A stretch of DNA of 9,457 bases from Acidimicrobiales bacterium (GTDB taxonomy: Bacteria > Actinomycetota > Acidimicrobiia > Acidimicrobiales > Palsa-688): the NCBI GenBank assembly GCA_019241495.1, contig JAFAWZ010000222.1, positions 1 through 9,457 on the forward strand, read 5' to 3'. Below are positions 6,641-9,457 of the stretch, in pieces. A program made the translations under genes and the position numbers. The notes beneath the pieces are model-generated. The model saw nothing but the letters and a program-made list of their open reading frames with translations. It had not been told where the DNA came from and did no database searches. How positions within the stretch are numbered: the stretch's first letter is position 1; every line of letters starts with the position of its first letter.

Positions 6641-6746
6641 CGTCAGGATAACTCCCATCCCGGCCCCGAAGCCGACCGGTCATCCGACAAAAGGCCACCG
6701 GCGCCGCGGACCACCAGGCTCCCTGGGAAGGAGCGATACCCGAGGG

Positions 6747-7187
6747 TCAGCGGCTTTCCAAGATCATCTTGAGACGTGCCAAGTCCTTTTGGTTAGCGCG
6801 GCGCATAGCCGTAGCCATGAACGGAGCAACCATCCGAGAAAACCCGGCCGGCGTGCCTCGATTACGTAGCCGCATCCGCGTTCCGCCCTCCGGCGTGTCC
6901 TCCCAGCTGTAGGTGGTCTCCATCGGAAATGGGCCCTCGGCAGTCGCCTGCACGAAGCGATCGCCCTCCACCAGATCCTTCACCTCATAGGTGTACGCGA
7001 GTCGCCGACCCAGGAATCGGGCGACGAAAGCGACCCTGGAGCCGACCGCCAAAGGCCTCGCTGTCTTCCACTCCACCGACTTGATGTTCTCATACCAAGC
7101 CGTGGCGTTATCAGGGTCGATGGCGTAAGCCGCAACCTCGGGGCGGGATCTGGCGATCTCGATCTCAGTGACAACGTCGACAGTCAT
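6747..7187 (-). CDS. SRPBCC (START-like) fold protein, polyketide cyclase type
   Basis: The 146-residue protein begins MTVDVVTEIEIARSRPEVAA, the usual first strand and helix of the SRPBCC fold. It continues with IDPDNATAWYENIKSVEW (23-40), GSRVAFVARFLGRRL (49-63), YTYEVKDLVEGDRFV (65-79), METTYSWEDTPEGGTRMRLR (89-108) and a long C-terminal helix (MATAMRRANQKDLARLKMIL). This layout fits the Polyketide_cyc2 group, which binds hydrophobic small molecules in a deep pocket; no ligand or enzyme activity can be inferred. The start ATG at 7187 has AAAGG (7197-7193) five bases upstream, a good ribosome binding site. It lies on the same strand as the SnoaL-like pseudogene and pfkB, about 100 bases from the former. 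The downstream gap to 6641 shows no strong terminator. Confidence 0.88.
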   Translation of the reverse strand: MTVDVVTEIEIARSRPEVAAYAIDPDNATAWYENIKSVEWKTARPLAVGSRVAFVARFLGRRLAYTYEVKDLVEGDRFVQATAEGPFPMETTYSWEDTPEGGTRMRLRNRGTPAGFSRMVAPFMATAMRRANQKDLARLKMILESR

Positions 7188-7243
7188 AGGTACCTTTCTA
7201 GATCCTGAACGGCACCATCCGCTGCCACGCCCGAAGCAGTGAA

Positions 7244-7432
7244 GTGAAACGAAGAGTCTGTGACGCTTTAGCCGCCATCGTCGGTCTGACCCAAGCGAGG
7301 CAGAAGATCGTTGCCGAGGCTGCGGGCAGGACTAACGAGGTTCTGGACCTCCGACCTGCGAACTTCGACTGGCAGCTCGTCCGTCCAGATTTCGACGTAG
7401 CCAAGGCGTTGCCATCAGCCAGAATCGGGTAA
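7244..7432 (+). CDS. Doubtful small ORF, 62 codons
   Basis: GTG 7244 opens a frame MKRRVCDALAAIVGLTQARQ to a TAA at 7430-7432, directly abutting the GTG start of the next gene. Composition is balanced and protein-like, unlike the serine/arginine-rich frame on the opposite strand (7198-7404). It uses several codons that are rare in high-GC genomes (TTA, AGA) and has only moderate third-position GC. I recognise no family, and it has no clear ribosome binding site. It could be a short leader ORF, a gene remnant or chance; the rest of the 7188-7432 gap would hold the divergent promoters. Confidence 0.25.
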   Translation: MKRRVCDALAAIVGLTQARQKIVAEAAGRTNEVLDLRPANFDWQLVRPDFDVAKALPSARIG

Positions 7433-8098
7433 GTGAGTCAGGTTCCAGGCGGAGACAGCGACCGGAGCGGCAGACGACTGTCGCTAATGCTTGCGATCTG
7501 GATTGGCGCGTCCGCCGCGATCTTCGCCGGCGCTGTGCTCCAGTACCGATTGGGACCGGCCCACCGGCACTTCCACTGGCCTGAGTGGCTATGGATCATC
7601 TCGGCCGTGGGCGATTCGGCGCTGGTGTTCGGCGTCATGTGGGCTGCTGGCTTATTCACAAGCGGACAAGTGCCGTCGTCGGTATCAGCCGAGCGCCCGA
7701 CGGGTCAGCTGCTATCGCCGGATCCAACCGGGAGGTCGTCAGCATCGGTATCGCCTAACGGGGGCTGGCGATGGAGGGGCGGAGCAAGCGTCCCGGCATG
7801 GGTCGGGAGAATGAACGCAAGCGCCCCGCTCGCAACGTTCGATCTCGACCCGGCTGGGCTGACCTTTCGAGTTGCGCTTGGGCGGTTGTTCGGAGCAAAG
7901 CCCCTAATGTTGACGACGACCGACGGCGTAGTGTGTTTCCCGCTCAGGAGCGCCCTGGGACGTCGCGGCATCGCCATACGTCCCCCTGATCAGAGAGCGT
8001 GGTACTTCTGGACCAGGTCAGGGCCCGAGATACTGTCCGCCCTTGCCTGGGCTGGTTTCGACGTGTCCTGGGAGGAACGGAAACCACGTTCGTGGTAG
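7433..8098 (+). CDS. Two-helix membrane protein with soluble C-terminal domain, function unknown
   Basis: The 221-residue protein starts at GTG 7433, directly after a TAA. It has a short polar N-terminus, TM1 at about 17-38 (LSLMLAIWIGASAAIFAGAV) and a short His-rich loop (GPAHRHFHWPEW). TM2 lies at about 52-75 (LWIISAVGDSALVFGVMWAA). A Ser/Pro-rich linker (77-112) then leads to a soluble part (127-221). The latter contains APLATFDLDPAGLTFRV, GIAIRPPDQRAWYFWT and PEILSALAWAGFDVSWEE. The pattern of a strand-rich module ending in a tryptophan-containing strand and a final helix recalls small actinobacterial PH-like domains, but this is only a resemblance. No catalytic motif is visible. With two helices and the arginines before TM1, the soluble domain probably faces the cytoplasm. 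No homolog can be named from memory. Confidence 0.72.
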   Translation: MSQVPGGDSDRSGRRLSLMLAIWIGASAAIFAGAVLQYRLGPAHRHFHWPEWLWIISAVGDSALVFGVMWAAGLFTSGQVPSSVSAERPTGQLLSPDPTGRSSASVSPNGGWRWRGGASVPAWVGRMNASAPLATFDLDPAGLTFRVALGRLFGAKPLMLTTTDGVVCFPLRSALGRRGIAIRPPDQRAWYFWTRSGPEILSALAWAGFDVSWEERKPRSW

Positions 8099-8169
8099 CC
8101 AGGAGTCGGGTCAAGCGCGAGGCCCAACCGAATCCGGCTTCTGCCCTTGGCGGTCTCGGGAAGCGGGGG

Positions 8170-8192
8170 GCGCAGTACAGAACAATCTGCGC
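8170..8192. terminator. Weak inverted repeat between convergent genes
   Basis: GCGCAG (8170-8175) and CTGCGC (8187-8192) form a perfect 6-bp stem with an 11-base loop. It lies in the roughly 100-bp gap between the converging ends of the membrane protein gene (8098) and the minus-strand gene (8202). There is no T-run on either side, so an intrinsic terminator is only a possibility. Confidence 0.2.
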
Positions 8193-8201
8193 AGGCGGTC
8201 G

Positions 8202-8745
8202 TCAGCGATCTCCTTGGACCAGCCGTAGGCGAGATTCGGAGACCCATGAGGCCGTGAAGTCCGGGTTCACGATCACTTCCCCGGTAGACCGAAGGCGGTA
8301 CTCGCCAGGCAGGGCGTTCTCAAAGCTCCGAATGTCCGGTGGGAGATCGTAGGCGGTTCCGTCCCGGAGCCGAAAGGCGCATGAGGTCAGGACGAATCGT
8401 GTCGACTGTCCCTAAGAGTTCGAACCGCCGAGTTCTGCCGAGCCCGGTCTTCTCCGTCACACCGATAAGAACGGTCTTGCCGGCCATGGAGCGTGCCCTG
8501 TCCTCATTGAGTAGGGGCTTGCCGTCCTCTGCGATACGGGCGAAGTCGAACACTTGGTCGAGGGTGGCTTCAATGGGGTCGCCGTTTCGGAAGCCGTACT
8601 TTTCGATGCCTCCGTAGGCGACGGTGCCTCGGATCACGTCGCCGCTGGCTTCCTCGACGGCGACCCAGATCGACTTCGACCGCCGCCGCGTTGATCCTCT
8701 CCATAGAGACAAGACCAGCCCGATCCCCACCCGCACACCGGCCAT
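8202..8745 (-). pseudogene. Conserved-looking hypothetical protein split by a one-base frameshift
   Basis: A minus-strand frame reads WVAVEEASGDVIRGTVAYGG, then YGFRNGDPIEATLDQVFDFA, LLNEDRARSMAGKTVLIGVT and FELLGTVDTIRPDLMR. It breaks near 8375, in a stretch reading GCGCCTTTCGG on the minus strand. In the next frame a clearly protein-like tail follows: FRLRDGTAYDLPPDIRSFEN, then LPGEYRLRSTGEVIVNPDF, TASWVSESRLRLVQGDR, ending TGA 8204-8202. The tail frame has no start codon of its own after its last stop, and dropping one C joins the two parts. Joined, the protein would have about 150-180 residues. The ATG at 8745 is the candidate start used here; another ATG at 8704 is in a different frame. 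No family, membrane helix or catalytic motif is recognised. The N-terminal coding overlaps the divergent gene's first codons, so one of the two starts is probably too early. Confidence 0.68.
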
Positions 8746-9158
8746 CTGGCCGTTTCCAGGCGAGACAGGCCAACACAATCTTCCAGGTTGATAACGCTTT
8801 GTTGATTGCGGTATTCATCGTCGTCGCGGTGGCGCTCCAAGTCGCTGCCCTCGTATCGCTCTTGGTCCAACGGTCAGTGAAGGTCACCGCCCCAGGTGAC
8901 CGGACAGTCCAGGTGCGCCTGACAGCCATGGGAGTCCGGTGGGTAGCTTGTACCAACTGGGACGCTTCGTGGATCGTCGCGAATGTGTGGTGGATCCGCT
9001 ATCTCCGTAGCAAGCGGCGGACTTGGAGCATCACGGCGACTCCGCGATGGGGAGTGACCACAGTGATTGGCGAATACGCCACCAGGGCAGATGCTGTCGG
9101 CCAGCTGACCGGGCTGGCCGGTCTAGTGGCAAGCGGGCGAGTCGCTGTCCCTGAGTAG
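8691..9158 (+). CDS. Single-helix membrane-anchored protein, function unknown
   Basis: From a TTG at 8691 the frame gives 155 residues; TTG codons at 8799 and 8802 are later possible starts and give about 118-119. None has a convincing ribosome binding site. The first 35 residues from 8691 are Pro/Arg-rich and overlap the opposite-strand gene, so I favour a later start. A strong transmembrane segment follows (ALLIAVFIVVAVALQVAALV, then SLLVQ), and after it a soluble domain of about 90 residues. That domain begins RSVKVTAPGDRTVQVRLTAM and includes WIVANVWWIRYLRSKRRTW and a C-terminal helix (TRADAVGQLTGLAGLVASGR). The tryptophan-rich YLRSKRRTW stretch is basic and could lie on the membrane surface. 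I recognise no family. Like the gene at 7433, it pairs membrane helices with a small C-terminal domain, but the two are not visibly similar. Confidence 0.65.
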   Translation: MILSIETRPARSPPAHRPSGRFQARQANTIFQVDNALLIAVFIVVAVALQVAALVSLLVQRSVKVTAPGDRTVQVRLTAMGVRWVACTNWDASWIVANVWWIRYLRSKRRTWSITATPRWGVTTVIGEYATRADAVGQLTGLAGLVASGRVAVPE

Positions 9159-9457
9159 GGCTCGTGACCAGCTACCCCGGCTCTGCCCATGCCGAATCGG
9201 ATCGGCCACGGCTCGACTCTCCAGTGCTCGCGCTGCGCCAGAGATCGGAATGATCTGTCGCTCGTCTGCTACACGAAGTCGTCAGGGTAAAACTGCACCT
9301 GTGCCGCGCTCGGGGTCGGCTGGTCGCCCGTCGCGGGTCCGCTAGTTGTGCCAGTCTTCCATCCGCCGAATCGCTTCGCTCATGACCTGCCTGTATGGCC
9401 CGGATAGAAGCGGCTACCTCGACGGGGGCTAGCCTAACCGGCCGGGCCGACCGCCGC
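9159..9457. other. Right-edge stretch with no supported gene
   Basis: The longest plausible frames are a 29-codon plus-strand frame from GTG 9164 and a 13-codon minus-strand frame (MSEAIRRMEDWHN, ending near 9344) preceded by a purine-rich GGCAGG. The latter could be the start of a broken gene, but nothing after its stop looks coding. I see no RNA gene or repeat here. Confidence 0.35.

Noticed and set aside
1..9457. tRNA, rRNA, CRISPR arrays, insertion sequences
   Set aside because: I saw no cloverleaf-like T-arm/acceptor pairs, spaced repeats, transposase motifs or terminal inverted repeats on either strand.

Overview
The window is GC-rich, codes densely on both strands, and uses GTG/TTG starts freely. 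The gene content fits a high-GC actinobacterium: a DinB-type domain, SRPBCC and SnoaL-like small proteins, a PfkB kinase and several GNAT acetyltransferases. An uncultivated Acidimicrobiia-like lineage is my guess, but nothing here fixes the taxon. All family calls were made by eye from conserved motifs.

Left part (1-4341) is a divergent biotin locus. On the minus strand lie bioB (biotin synthase) and, overlapping it by ATGA, a GNAT acetyltransferase. Further left is a second, unrelated GNAT gene with an in-frame stop; it runs off the window edge. On the plus strand lies bioA (DAPA aminotransferase), which continues in frame into a complete DinB-like domain of about 170 residues, giving a 658-residue fusion. 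The roughly 95-bp bioB/bioA gap holds a 12-bp near-perfect direct repeat that could be a shared operator. BioA makes 7,8-diaminopelargonate and BioB performs the last biotin step. bioF and bioD are not in the window.

Middle part (4342-7187) mixes intact and decayed genes. On the plus strand are a class I SAM methyltransferase broken by a +1 frameshift and a short stretch resembling the C-terminus of RibB. On the minus strand are a PfkB-family sugar kinase with an altered anion-hole motif (GRCD for GAGD), a heavily frameshifted SnoaL/NTF2-like pseudogene, and an intact SRPBCC-fold protein.

Right part (7188-9457) holds proteins I cannot name. There is a two-helix membrane protein with a soluble C-terminal domain, a minus-strand conserved-looking protein interrupted by a one-base frameshift, and a divergent single-helix membrane protein. 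The last 300 bases hold nothing I can support.

The main theme is the BioA-DinB fusion, together with an unusual load of broken reading frames. Four genes carry premature stops or frameshifts and a fifth stretch looks like a remnant. Two of the four carry a single one-base frameshift and one a single premature stop, so assembly or sequencing error must be excluded before calling this genome decay.
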